From: Cupriavidus sp. WGlv3
Lineage (GTDB): Bacteria; Pseudomonadota; Gammaproteobacteria; Burkholderiales; Burkholderiaceae
Reading direction: 5' to 3'
NCBI RefSeq assembly: GCF_023952475.1
Contig: NZ_JALHRX010000015.1
Location: 62,001-126,000, forward strand
Length of the DNA: 64,000 bases
The notes beneath the pieces were generated by a model. The model made no database searches. It saw only the letters and a list, made by a program, of their open reading frames with translations, and was not told the origin of the DNA. The translations under genes were made by a program, and so were the position numbers. Shown piece by piece: positions 50,429-59,270 of the stretch. Positions within the stretch are counted from its first letter, which is position 1, and the number at the start of each line of letters is the position of its first letter.

Positions 50429-52015
50429 ATGCCGGGCGCACACCGGCGCCAGATCGGGACGGACGTGTTGGCCGGGATTCGTGGAAGTCAGGCAAGGGGG
50501 AGGCGGTGGCACCGGCTCGGCTTCGCCGTGGCCTGGGTGCTGGCTGCGGCACTGGCAACGAGCCTGCCGGCCCGCGCGGCGGAGCCGCTGCGCGTCGGTT
50601 CCAAGCGCTTCACCGAGTCATACATCCTTGGCGAACTGCTGAGCCAGGCCGCCGGGCCGCCCGGCACCGCGCAGCACCAGCCCGGCCTGGGCAACACCGC
50701 GATCGTGTTCGCGGCGCTGAAGGCCGGCAGCATCGATCTCTACGCCGACTACACCGGCACGCTGGCCGCCGAAATCCTCAAGCTGCCGCCCGGTGCCGGC
50801 CTCGACCAGATCCGGCGCGCGCTGGCGCCGCTGGGGCTGGGCGCGGCGATTCCGCTGGGCTTCGAGAACACCTATGCGCTGGCCGTCTCCGACGCCCGCG
50901 CGGGGTCGTTGCAGCGCTTGAGCGATCTGGCGGCGCAGCCCGGGCTCAGGCTCGGGCTGTCGCACGAGTTCCTCGGCCGCGCCGACGGCTGGCCCGGGCT
51001 GGCCAGCCGCTATGCCTTGCCGCAACGCCCGCTCGGTCTCGACCACGGCGTCGCCTACGAGGCGCTGGCGGCAGGGCAGGTCGACGCCATCGACATCTAT
51101 TCCACCGACGCCAAGATCCGCAAGTACCGGCTGCGCGTGCTGACGGACGACCGGCATTACTTCCCGCGCTACGACGCCGTGGTGGTGTACCGCCTCGACG
51201 TGCCGCAGCGCTTCCCGCAGGCGTGGCAGGCGCTGCAACGGCTGGCCGGGCGCGTCAGCGCCGACGACATGATCGCCATGAACGCGGCGGCGGAGCTCGA
51301 TGGCCAGCCGTTCGCCGCGATCGCGCGCGCCTTCCTGGACGGAGGCGGAGCGCAGGCAGCGCATGTCGCTGACGCACAGCGCAGCCGGCTGCTGACCGCG
51401 CTGTTCGGTCCCGACACCGCACGGCTGGCGCGGCGCCATGTCGGGCTGGTGGCGGGCGCGGTCGGTGCCGCGACGCTGGTGGGCGTGCCGCTGGGGATGC
51501 TGGCGGCGCGGCGCCGCCGCACCGGCCAGGCGGTGCTGGGCGCGGTCAGCGTGCTGCAGACGGTGCCGTCGCTGGCCTTGCTGGCGATGCTGATCCCGCT
51601 GCTGGGCCGCATCGGCGTGTGGCCGGCGATGGTGGCGCTGTTTCTCTATGCGCTGCTGCCGATCGTGCGCAATACCGCCACCGGGCTGGAGCAGGTGCCG
51701 CAGGGCATGCGCGATGCGGCGCGCGCGCTGGGGCTGCGCGGCGCGCAGGTGCTGCGCTACGTGGAGCTGCCGCTGGCCTTGCCGGTGCTGCTGGCCGGCG
51801 TCAAGACCGCGGCCATCATCAGCGTGGGCACGGCCACCATCGCGGCATTCGTCGGCGCCGGCGGCTTCGGCGAGCGCATCGCCACCGGGCTGGCGTTGAA
51901 CGACACCACGCTGCTGCTCGCCGGCGCGATCCCGGCGGCAGTGCTGGCGCTGGTGGTGCAGGCTGGGTTCGAGGCGCTGGAGTGGGCGCTGCGCCGCCGG
52001 CGCGACGCGCGCTAG
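50429..52015 (+). CDS. Osmoprotectant-type ABC transporter: binding protein-permease fusion
   Basis: 528 aa. A signal peptide (about 27-50, ending LPARAAEP) precedes an OpuBC/ProX-type binding domain (about 52-305): VGSKRFTESYILGELLSQ, IDLYADYTGTLAAEI and VDAIDIYSTDAKIRKY. An OpuBB/ProW-type permease domain (about 330-525) follows with GVPLGMLAARRR, LQTVPSLALLAMLIPLLGRI and the EAA-like loop EQVPQGMRDAARALGLRGAQ. The binding domain is N-terminal, the reverse of most Opu fusions. No ATPase gene lies nearby. ATG 50429 leaves an unusual 26-residue leader; GTG 50465 is an alternative. Ligand may be a quaternary amine. Ends at a CTAG shared with the convergent MocR gene. Confidence 0.88.
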   Translation: MPGAHRRQIGTDVLAGIRGSQARGRRWHRLGFAVAWVLAAALATSLPARAAEPLRVGSKRFTESYILGELLSQAAGPPGTAQHQPGLGNTAIVFAALKAGSIDLYADYTGTLAAEILKLPPGAGLDQIRRALAPLGLGAAIPLGFENTYALAVSDARAGSLQRLSDLAAQPGLRLGLSHEFLGRADGWPGLASRYALPQRPLGLDHGVAYEALAAGQVDAIDIYSTDAKIRKYRLRVLTDDRHYFPRYDAVVVYRLDVPQRFPQAWQALQRLAGRVSADDMIAMNAAAELDGQPFAAIARAFLDGGGAQAAHVADAQRSRLLTALFGPDTARLARRHVGLVAGAVGAATLVGVPLGMLAARRRRTGQAVLGAVSVLQTVPSLALLAMLIPLLGRIGVWPAMVALFLYALLPIVRNTATGLEQVPQGMRDAARALGLRGAQVLRYVELPLALPVLLAGVKTAAIISVGTATIAAFVGAGGFGERIATGLALNDTTLLLAGAIPAAVLALVVQAGFEALEWALRRRRDAR

Positions 52016-53427
52016 CCGGACTGCTGCGCGATGAGGCGCCCGAGCGTCGCCACCGCGGCCTCGGCCTGGTCGTTCCACAGGTGGCCGTAGTTGAGCCGGA
52101 TGCAGTTGCGATACCCCTGCCGGGCCGAGAAGATCGGCCCCGGCGCGATGCCGATGCCGGCTTCGAGCGCGGCATGGTGCAAGGCCAGCGCATCGAACCC
52201 GGCCGCGAATTCCACCCACAGGAAATACCCGCCCTCCGGCCGCGACACCCGCACCTCTTCCGGGAAATGCTGGCCGATCGCGTCGATCATGCGGCCCTGC
52301 TGCATCTCCAGCACGTGGCGCAGCTTGCGCAGGTGCTTGTCGTAGCCGCCGTGCTGCAGGTATTCGGCCAGCGCCACCTGCGTCGGCACGCCGGCCGACA
52401 GCGTGGTCATCAGCTTGAGCCGCTGGATCGCCTCGCCAAAGCGGCCCGGCGCGACCCAGCCGATGCGGAAGCCCGGTGCCAGGGTCTTGGAGAACGAACT
52501 GCAATGCATTACCAGCCCGTGCGTATCGAAGGCCTTGGCCGGCAGCGGGCAGCGGTTGCCGAAGTAGAGCTCGCCATAGACGTCGTCCTCGATCAGCGGC
52601 ACCTGGTGGCGCGCGAGCAGGGCCACCAGCGCCTTCTTCTTGTCCTCCGACATGCTGGCGCCGAGCGGATTCTGGAACTGCGTCATGAACCAGCATGCCT
52701 TGACCGGATGGCGCGACAGCGCCGTGTCGAGCGCGCCCAGGTCGATGCCTTCGGCGGGGTCGACCGGGATCTCGACGGCCTTGAGCCGCAGCCGCTCCAG
52801 CGCCTGCAGCGAGGCATAGAAGCCGGGCGATTCGATCGCGACCACGTCGCCCGGCTGCGTCACCGCCATCAGGCACAGGTTCAGCGCCTCGAGCGCGCCG
52901 TTGGTGACGACCAGGTCCTCGGCCGGCTGCGGCGCGCCCGCGCCGAGGTAGCGCAAGGCGATCTGGCGGCGCAGCGCGGCATTGCCCGGCGGCAGGTCGT
53001 TGACCGAGTACCACGGGTCGAGCGCGCGGCCGGCGCGCGCCAGCGACTTGCCCAGCCGCTCCCACGGGAACAGCTCGGGCGACGGAAAGGCCGAGCCGAA
53101 CTGCACCAGCTCGCGGTCGCGCGCGCCTTCGAGCACGGCGAACACCAGCTTGGAAATGTCCACCTGCGTCGACACCTGCCGCGACGGGCGCGCCTGCGGC
53201 TGCGGCAGCTCGCGCCGCGCCGGACCCGCCACGTAGTAGCCGGAGCGCTCGCGCGCCCGCACCAGCCCGCGCTCTTCCAGCCGGTAATACGCCTGGAACG
53301 CGGTCGACGGGCTGACGCCGTACTGGGCTACGGTCTTGCGGATCGACGGCAGGCGCGTGCCCGGGGGCAGGCTGCCGTTGCGGATATCGGCGGCCAGGGT
53401 TTCGGCTAGGGCTTCGTACCGTTTCAT
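52012..53427 (-). CDS. MocR-type PLP-dependent transcriptional regulator
   Basis: GntR winged helix fused to an aminotransferase-fold domain, 471 aa. DNA-binding part: LPPGTRLPSIRKTVAQYGVS near 22 then RLEERGLVRARERSGYYV. The PLP domain spans about 100-465, with Lys in SSFSKTLAPGFRIGW and the YGELYF / NPLG loops. MocR proteins sense amino acids or amines through PLP. Start 53427 follows the promoter side facing the DUF2970-cytochrome-flavoenzyme genes, which it may control. A much longer frame to 55218 is a shadow. Stop shares CTAG with the fusion transporter. Confidence 0.9.
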   Translation of the reverse strand: MKRYEALAETLAADIRNGSLPPGTRLPSIRKTVAQYGVSPSTAFQAYYRLEERGLVRARERSGYYVAGPARRELPQPQARPSRQVSTQVDISKLVFAVLEGARDRELVQFGSAFPSPELFPWERLGKSLARAGRALDPWYSVNDLPPGNAALRRQIALRYLGAGAPQPAEDLVVTNGALEALNLCLMAVTQPGDVVAIESPGFYASLQALERLRLKAVEIPVDPAEGIDLGALDTALSRHPVKACWFMTQFQNPLGASMSEDKKKALVALLARHQVPLIEDDVYGELYFGNRCPLPAKAFDTHGLVMHCSSFSKTLAPGFRIGWVAPGRFGEAIQRLKLMTTLSAGVPTQVALAEYLQHGGYDKHLRKLRHVLEMQQGRMIDAIGQHFPEEVRVSRPEGGYFLWVEFAAGFDALALHHAALEAGIGIAPGPIFSARQGYRNCIRLNYGHLWNDQAEAAVATLGRLIAQQSG

Positions 53428-53480
53428 GGTGGGGCACTGGGGCGGCGGCGGTAAGGGGATTATCGCCCGGGCGCAACCAA

Positions 53481-53511
53481 CTGATACGTAATTTTTCCGG
53501 TTATCTGATGC
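53481..53511. promoter_or_regulatory. Possible MocR direct repeat
   Basis: CTGATAC (53481-53487) and CTGATGC (53505-53511) are same-orientation near repeats 24 bp apart, in the AT-richer gap between the divergent mocR and DUF2970 genes. MocR regulators such as GabR bind direct repeats, so this is a reasonable but unproven site. Confidence 0.3.
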
Positions 53512-53585
53512 TGGTATGGCTGGCGGCGACGGACCATAATCGGGCTCTCGTCCCGATACCCGTTGCCGTTGTGCCAGGAGATGCC

Positions 53586-53771
53586 ATGAACCCGTTGAGG
53601 CTGTTGCGGACCGTGCTGTGGGGCTTCTTCGGCCTGCGCCAGGGCAGCGAGCACCAGCGCGACCTGGACAATCTGCGCCCGGTGCCGCTGATCGTGACCG
53701 GCGTGGCCGTCGCCGCCGGACTGGTGGCCTGCCTGGTGCTGGCGGCCAACTGGGCCGTGTCGGCGGCATGA
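53586..53771 (+). CDS. DUF2970 small membrane protein
   Basis: 61 aa. MNPLRLLRTVLWGFFGLRQG then EHQRDLDNLRPVPLIVTGVA with one membrane helix (about 38-57) fits DUF2970, a small family common next to cytochrome genes in beta-proteobacteria. ATG 53586 has CAGGAG 6-11 nt upstream. Function unknown. It precedes the cytochrome c gene by 13 bp. Confidence 0.8.
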   Translation: MNPLRLLRTVLWGFFGLRQGSEHQRDLDNLRPVPLIVTGVAVAAGLVACLVLAANWAVSAA

Positions 53772-53784
53772 CCTGACTGCATCC

Positions 53785-55110
53785 ATGCGCTTCCCTTTCC
53801 ACGGGCATGGCCTTGCTTTCTCCCGCGCGTTGCGCCAGCTGACCGGGCTGACGCTGGCCGTGCTGCTGCCCGCGGGCCTGGCGCAGGCCGCCGGCGACGC
53901 GCAGCAGGTCGAGCGCGGCCGCTACCTGGCACGCATCGCCAACTGCGCCGCCTGCCATACCAGCACCGGCGGCAAGCCCTTTGCCGGCGGGCTGCCGATC
54001 CGCACCGCGGTCGGCACGCTCTATTCGACCAATATCACGCCCGATGCCGGCACCGGCATCGGCGCCTACACGCTGGCCGAGTTCGACCGCGCCGTGCGCC
54101 ACGGCGTGGCGCGCGACGGCAAGCGCCTGTATCCGGCCATGCCGTATCCGTCGTATGCGCGCATGCAAGCCGGCGACGTGGCGGCCCTGTACGCCTACCT
54201 GCGCGCCGAGGTGGCGCCGGTGGCGCAGCGCAATCCCGCGCCGCAGATGCGCTGGCCGTTCGGCATGCGCGGCCTGCTGGCGGTGTGGAATGTGCTGTTT
54301 CTCGATGACGACCCGGTCCGCAACGATCCGGCGCGCGTTGCCGCCTGGAACCGCGGCGCCTACCTGGTGCAGGCGGTGGCGCACTGCGGCGCCTGCCATA
54401 CGCCGCGCGGCACGCTGTTCGCCGAGAAGGGTCTGGATGAGCGCAGCCGGCATTTCCTGGCCGGGGCCAGCGTGGAAGGGTGGTCCGCCACCAACCTGAC
54501 CGGCGACCAGGTCACCGGGCTGGGGGCCTGGTCGCGCGCGGACATCGCCGAGTTCCTGCGCACCGGGCGCAATGCGCATGCGACCTCGTTCGGCCCGATG
54601 TCGACGGTGGTTTCCACCGCGACCCAGTACATGAGTCCGGCCGACCTCGACGCGGTTGCCGCCTACCTCAAGTCCCTGCCTGGCGCGCGCGGCGAAGTCA
54701 AGCCGTTCCGGCACGATCCCGCCACCGCGCGGCAGCTGCGGCAGGGCCGCTTCGACCTGCCCGGCGCGCGCCAGTACGCGGTGTTCTGCATGCCGTGCCA
54801 TGGTGCCGACGGCAAGGGCTTCGCCCGCGTCTTTCCGCCGCTGGCCGGCAACCCGACCGTGGCCGATCCGGATCCGGCATCGCTGGTCAACCTGCTGCTC
54901 GACGGCGCCGTCACCGCACGGGTGGCCACCGCGCCGTCGGATTACCACATGCCCGGCTATGGCTGGACCCTGGATGACCAGGAACTGGCCAATGTGCTGA
55001 GCTTTATCCGCGGCAGCTGGGGCAACCGCGCCGCGCCGGTGGCGGAGGCCGACGTGGCCGCGCGGCGCCGGGCCCTGGCCACGCAGCGCCAGGCCGACGC
55101 CCAACCATGA
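53785..55110 (+). CDS. Tri-haem cytochrome c (dehydrogenase electron-transfer subunit)
   Basis: Exported c-type cytochrome, 441 aa. A signal peptide (about 14-36, ending LAQAAGD) is followed by three CxxCH sites: CAACH at Cys54, CGACH at Cys201 and CMPCH at Cys335. This three-domain layout is that of the cytochrome subunit of membrane alcohol, gluconate or sorbitol dehydrogenases, which pass electrons to ubiquinone or an oxidase. It lies 7 bp before the Tat-exported flavoenzyme gene, so it probably receives that enzyme's electrons in the periplasm. Confidence 0.9.
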   Translation: MRFPFHGHGLAFSRALRQLTGLTLAVLLPAGLAQAAGDAQQVERGRYLARIANCAACHTSTGGKPFAGGLPIRTAVGTLYSTNITPDAGTGIGAYTLAEFDRAVRHGVARDGKRLYPAMPYPSYARMQAGDVAALYAYLRAEVAPVAQRNPAPQMRWPFGMRGLLAVWNVLFLDDDPVRNDPARVAAWNRGAYLVQAVAHCGACHTPRGTLFAEKGLDERSRHFLAGASVEGWSATNLTGDQVTGLGAWSRADIAEFLRTGRNAHATSFGPMSTVVSTATQYMSPADLDAVAAYLKSLPGARGEVKPFRHDPATARQLRQGRFDLPGARQYAVFCMPCHGADGKGFARVFPPLAGNPTVADPDPASLVNLLLDGAVTARVATAPSDYHMPGYGWTLDDQELANVLSFIRGSWGNRAAPVAEADVAARRRALATQRQADAQP

Positions 55111-55117
55111 GTCGCCG

Positions 55118-56980
55118 ATGACGATCACCCGAAGAGACTTCCTCAACGGCACCGCGCTGGCCATTGCCGCGGGGCTGGCGCCGGCGCAGCTGCTGCACGC
55201 GCAGCCGTCCGCTGCCACGCCGTCCGCCGCCTATCCGCCGGCGCTGACCGGGCTGCGCGGCAACCATGCCGGCACCTACACGCTGGCCCACAGCCTGGCG
55301 CGCGAAGGCGCGAAGTATCCCGCGGTGCTGGCGCGCGAGGCCTTTGACCTGGTGGTGGTGGGCGGCGGTCTCAGCGGCCTGGCGGCGGCGTGGTTCTACC
55401 GGCGCCGCTTCGGCGCCAACCGCCGCATCCTGATCCTCGACAACCACGACGATTTCGGCGGCCACGCCAAGCGCAACGAGTTCACGGTGCGCGGCAAGCG
55501 GCTGGTGACCTATGGTGGCAGCGCCGAGATGCCGGCAAGCGCGGCCGGCGACGCCGCGGTGCGCGAGCTGCTGGCCGGGCTCGGGCTCGATGCCGCGCAG
55601 CCGCCCGCCGCCGTGGCCGCGGACCCGTATGCCGCGCTCGGCATGGGCCGCGCGGTGTTCTTCGACGCCGAGCACTTCGGGCGCGACCAGTGGGTGGCGG
55701 GCGATCCCTTCGGCGAAGCGATCGACGCGCGCAGCGGCGCGCGCGCGGGCGGCCCCGCGGGGGGCCCCGATCCGGCGGCGCTGTCGCGCTTTCTGGACAG
55801 CGCGCCCTTGCCCGCTGCGGACCGCGCCGCGCTGGCGCGGCTGGCCGCCGGCACCACCGACTACCTGCCGGCGCTGTCCGGCGCCGAACGCAGCGCGGCG
55901 CTGCGCACCATGCGCTATGCCGCCTTCCTGCGCGACCAGGCCGGCATCGGCCTGGCCGGGCAACGCTTCCTGCGCAGCCGCAGCCTCGATGCCTACGCGC
56001 TCGATGCCGACGGCATTTCGGTGGCCGACGCCATCGCCATCGGCCTGCCGGCAGGCGCCAACATGCCGGCGCCGGCGGGCAATGCGCGGCTGGGCAAGTC
56101 GCCCGCTTCGCGGCTGTGGTTTGCGGATGGCAATGCCTCGCTGGCGCGGCTGCTGGTGCAGAGCCTGATCCCCGGCGTGGCGCGCGTGGGCGCGCCGGCG
56201 CAGGTGGTAGCGGCCGCGTTCGACTACAGCCGCCTGGACCGCGAAGGCGACCCGGTGCGCCTGCGCCTGAACAGCACCGCGATCGCGGTCGAGCCCGATG
56301 GCCCGATCACGCGCGTCACCTATGGCTTCAGCGGCAACCTGCATCGGGTCGAGGCGCGCCACGTGGTGCTGGCCGGCTACAACATGATGATCCCGTACCT
56401 GTTGCCGTCGCTGCCGGCGCAGCAGAAGGCCACCCTGCACAACGAGGCCAAGGCGCCGCTGGTCTATACCAAGGTGGCGCTGGACCACTGGCAGGCGTTC
56501 GCGGCGCTGCGCACGCGTCGCATCCATGCGCCGGCGCTGCCCTACACCGATCTCTGGCTGGAGCCGCCCGCGGGCCGGGAGCCGTCCGACCCGGCGGTGC
56601 TGCACATGCTCTATGTGCCGACCGTGCCCGACAGCGGCATGCCGGCGCGCGACCGCTTCCGCGCCGGCCGCGCCTTGCTGCTGGGCACGCCGTTCGACGC
56701 GATGGAGCGCGACATCCGCGCCCAGCTCGACCGCATGCTCGGACACCAGGGCTTTGCCTCGAAGGACGTGATCCGCGGCATCACCGTCAACCGCTGGGCG
56801 CATGGCTACAGCTACATGCCCGACAGCCTGGCCGGCGAGAACGTGGCGCCCGACGCGGCGTGGCCCGGGCTGGCCGGCGTCGGCAACATCAGCATCGCCA
56901 ACAGCGACAACGCCGGCAGTCCGTCGCTGACGGCGGCGGTGGCGCAGGGCAAGCGCGCCGTCGAGCGGCTGCCCGGCTAG
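55118..56980 (+). CDS. Tat-exported FAD amine oxidoreductase, spermidine-dehydrogenase-like
   Basis: 620 aa. The twin-arginine signal TRRDFLNGTALAIAAGLAPA at 4-23 sends the folded flavoprotein to the periplasm. The FAD motif VVVGGGLSGLAAAW starts near residue 80, followed by DNHDDFGGHAKRNEF. The C-terminal YSYMPDSLAGENV and VGNISIANSDNAGSPSL region completes the flavin site. Overall length and N-terminus resemble periplasmic spermidine dehydrogenase SpdH of Pseudomonas; this is recalled similarity, not a search. The preceding cytochrome c is the likely acceptor. The acyltransferase gene converges 7 bp after the stop. Confidence 0.82.
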   Translation: MTITRRDFLNGTALAIAAGLAPAQLLHAQPSAATPSAAYPPALTGLRGNHAGTYTLAHSLAREGAKYPAVLAREAFDLVVVGGGLSGLAAAWFYRRRFGANRRILILDNHDDFGGHAKRNEFTVRGKRLVTYGGSAEMPASAAGDAAVRELLAGLGLDAAQPPAAVAADPYAALGMGRAVFFDAEHFGRDQWVAGDPFGEAIDARSGARAGGPAGGPDPAALSRFLDSAPLPAADRAALARLAAGTTDYLPALSGAERSAALRTMRYAAFLRDQAGIGLAGQRFLRSRSLDAYALDADGISVADAIAIGLPAGANMPAPAGNARLGKSPASRLWFADGNASLARLLVQSLIPGVARVGAPAQVVAAAFDYSRLDREGDPVRLRLNSTAIAVEPDGPITRVTYGFSGNLHRVEARHVVLAGYNMMIPYLLPSLPAQQKATLHNEAKAPLVYTKVALDHWQAFAALRTRRIHAPALPYTDLWLEPPAGREPSDPAVLHMLYVPTVPDSGMPARDRFRAGRALLLGTPFDAMERDIRAQLDRMLGHQGFASKDVIRGITVNRWAHGYSYMPDSLAGENVAPDAAWPGLAGVGNISIANSDNAGSPSLTAAVAQGKRAVERLPG

Positions 56981-56987
56981 CGGCCGA

Positions 56988-57992
56988 TCAGCCCTGGCGC
57001 GGCGGCGTCAGCGCGTCGATCTCCGCATCCTTGGCCTGCCACTGGCGTGCCAGCCAGTGGTGGAATTCGGTGCGGAAGGCCTTGTCGCCGCCGTAGTCGG
57101 CGTCGCAGAAGGACGGCGGCACCGGCAGCTGCCGCATCCGCACCAGCACCGGACCCGCGCGCCCGCACGCCAGGTCCCAGAAGCCCGGCGCGCCTTCGGG
57201 GTAGACGATGGTGACATCGATCAGCGAGCGGAACTTGTCGCCCATCGCGTTCAGCGCCACCGCCAGGCCGCCGGCCTTGGGCTTGAGCAGGTGGCGGTAG
57301 GGGGAATCCTGCGCGGCGTGCTTGGCCGCGGTAAAGCGCGTGCCTTCGGCAAACACCATCACGCTGGTCGGCACCAGCGAAAACTTGGCGCAGGCGCGCC
57401 GCGCGGTCTCCTGGTCCTGGCGCCGCAAGGCCGGGTTGCGGCGCAGCTCGGCCTTGCCGTGGCGCTTCATGAACGGGAAGTCCAGCGCCCACCAGGCCAG
57501 GCCGATCACCGGCACATAGATCAGCTGCTGCTTCAGGAAGAACTTCAGCAGCGGGATGCGCCGGTTCAGCGCCCGCTGCAGCACGAAGATATCGGCCCAC
57601 GATTGGTGGTTGCAGTTGACCAGGTACCAGTCGGCATAGCGCAGCCCCTCGTTGCCGCGGATGTCCCAGGGCTCGCGCTGGATCCACGCGAACCAGCCGG
57701 TGTTGCCCGAGATCCAGGCGGTGGCGATGCCGTTGAGCAGCGGGTCGATGCGGCGCCGGGCCGCGGCGAACGGCAGCGCCAGCTTCAGCAGCGCCAGCGG
57801 AAACAGCAGCGCGCACCAGAACAGCGTGCTGGCGATCAGCAGGGTCCAGCTGAGGATGCCGGTGACAAAGGCGAAGCGGCCGCGCGGCACCAGCGCGCGG
57901 CGGCGCGGCGGCAAGGCGGGGGCTGCGGAGATGGGCTGGCTGGCGTCGGAGGGAGCGCCGGAAGCGGGGGAAGAAGAGGGCAACGTCGTCAT
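56988..57992 (-). CDS. 1-acyl-glycerol-3-phosphate acyltransferase-like protein (PlsC/YihG)
   Basis: Inner-membrane acyltransferase, 334 aa. Two hydrophobic stretches (about 38-60, 62-78) precede the LPLAT core with NHQSWAD (the HX4D motif) near 135 and FAEGTRFTAAKH near 215. Size and the second motif resemble YihG, which makes phosphatidic acid with unusual acyl chains. A Ser/Pro/Ala-rich 30-residue N-terminus is unremarkable. Diverse acyltransferases share these motifs, so substrate is open. It converges on the flavoenzyme gene and is 95 bp downstream of the next minus-strand gene. Confidence 0.87.
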   Translation of the reverse strand: MTTLPSSSPASGAPSDASQPISAAPALPPRRRALVPRGRFAFVTGILSWTLLIASTLFWCALLFPLALLKLALPFAAARRRIDPLLNGIATAWISGNTGWFAWIQREPWDIRGNEGLRYADWYLVNCNHQSWADIFVLQRALNRRIPLLKFFLKQQLIYVPVIGLAWWALDFPFMKRHGKAELRRNPALRRQDQETARRACAKFSLVPTSVMVFAEGTRFTAAKHAAQDSPYRHLLKPKAGGLAVALNAMGDKFRSLIDVTIVYPEGAPGFWDLACGRAGPVLVRMRQLPVPPSFCDADYGGDKAFRTEFHHWLARQWQAKDAEIDALTPPRQG

Positions 57993-58086
57993 GGGCGCCA
58001 GTTTGCAGGCAGGAAAGGGATTGGAGCTTGCGCTTGATCAACGCGGACGCTGGCGCGTGGGTATCTCAAGTTGGCGCGTGATGCCT

Positions 58087-59049
58087 TCAGAACACCAGCG
58101 TCGCCGTGCCCATGAAGGTGTTGGTGCTCTTCAGCCGGTTCTTGCTCGCCACCGACGGCACCCAGCGCAGGCCCAGCGACAGCAGGCTTTTGGCGCCGAT
58201 CTTGGTGTCGTAGGTGACGATCGGCCCCACCGCCCAGTCGTGGCCGCGGAAGCCGTTCAGGCGGTCTGCCAGCGGGCCGCTGTCGTCGCCCAGCTGCTGC
58301 GTGGTGCCGGCGATCAGGCCCACGCCGGCGCCGTTGGCAAAGCGCTTGAGCAGCATCGTGTCGAGCGTGAACAGCGGCGCGTTCTGGTAATCGGTGGCGT
58401 GGTTGCGGGTATAGAACTGGATGCCGGCGACGGCGTCGAACTCGAGCCCGTGTTCGGGGAACAGCCTGGTGTAGGCCACCTGCGGAATGAAGGTCCAGTT
58501 GTTGAGGCTGGGATTGGCTAGCGCATTGGGGTCGTACTTGCCGGTCGGTGCCCACACGTTCAGGCTCAGCGCCACATGTTCGGTCTTGGAAAAATGATAG
58601 CCGGCGATGACCGGTGCGAACGAGATGTCGAACAGGTTCGAGGCGGTGTCCTGCGTGCTCATGCCGCGGCCGCCGACGGCAAGGTTGGCCGTGACCTTGG
58701 TCCACACATAGGGCAGCGTAAAGCTGGAGGCAAAGTTCCAGGCGCCGGTGTCGGTGTCCCACACTTTCATCACCGTGGCCAGGGTGAAGGCGATCTTGCC
58801 ATCGATCCCCGCCGAAGCCTTGCCCGCGATCGGCACGGTGCGGCTGCCGCCGATCGAGCCGTCGAGATAGATCTCGCCGATGTTGACGATCAGCGCCGGT
58901 TCGGGCGACACCACCCCCGCATTGGGGAGCACGCTGGTGCCGGTCACGGGACGCCCGAGCGCGCCTTCGGTGGCGTGGGCGCCAGCGCAGGCCAGCAGCA
59001 GCGAGGCAGTCAAGGCAAGCCGTTGCGCGAGGGTCTTTGGCATGGGCAT
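58087..59049 (-). CDS. Phenol-MetA-type outer-membrane transporter
   Basis: 320 aa. A signal peptide (RLALTASLLLACAGAHA at about 10-26) precedes a beta-barrel-like sequence with alternating aromatic and polar residues. ALIVNIGEIYLDGSIGG, APVIAGYHFSKTEHVALSLN and the C-terminal TFMGTATLVF with terminal Phe fit the phenol_MetA_deg/SphA-like family, whose members are found with aromatic or hydrocarbon degradation genes. Start may be 59049 or 59043 (MPMPK / MPK). It diverges from the BamA-like gene across an AT-rich gap. Substrate unknown. Confidence 0.85.
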   Translation of the reverse strand: MPMPKTLAQRLALTASLLLACAGAHATEGALGRPVTGTSVLPNAGVVSPEPALIVNIGEIYLDGSIGGSRTVPIAGKASAGIDGKIAFTLATVMKVWDTDTGAWNFASSFTLPYVWTKVTANLAVGGRGMSTQDTASNLFDISFAPVIAGYHFSKTEHVALSLNVWAPTGKYDPNALANPSLNNWTFIPQVAYTRLFPEHGLEFDAVAGIQFYTRNHATDYQNAPLFTLDTMLLKRFANGAGVGLIAGTTQQLGDDSGPLADRLNGFRGHDWAVGPIVTYDTKIGAKSLLSLGLRWVPSVASKNRLKSTNTFMGTATLVF

Positions 59050-59129
59050 CAACAGGCAGGACAGACCGGGCAGGACAGACCGGGCAGGGCATGCGGTCGG
59101 CGCCCGCGCCGGTTTTTTGACATTGCATA

Positions 59130-59270
59130 CTAGCAGCAAACCCCCGCGTCCCTGTTGGCGCGAAAACACGCAAAAAAAGCACGCAAAAATTTTCATTACG
59201 GCATCGCAAATATTTACTTCACAAGGCCGAAGCCGCCCGGCGATGATGCTTGCTGATGATTCGTCCCGCC
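59130..59270. promoter_or_regulatory. AT-rich divergent regulatory gap with CACGCAAAAA repeat
   Basis: In an otherwise GC-rich window this gap has long A and T runs, including two direct copies of CACGCAAAAA about 14 bp apart (59167-59190) followed by ATTTTCATTACG. It must contain promoters for both the outer-membrane transporter and the sulfatase-cluster barrel gene. No single -35/-10 pair stands out. Confidence 0.4.

Noticed and set aside
50429..52015. Fusion transporter as a frameshift artefact joining two genes
   Set aside because: Binding and permease domains are in the same frame with a natural linker and no stop, so the fusion appears real.
52012..55218. 1068-residue minus-strand reading frame
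   Set aside because: Only the last 471 codons (from 53427) are the MocR gene. The rest lies opposite the cytochrome c and flavoenzyme genes, which have clear haem and FAD motifs on the plus strand.
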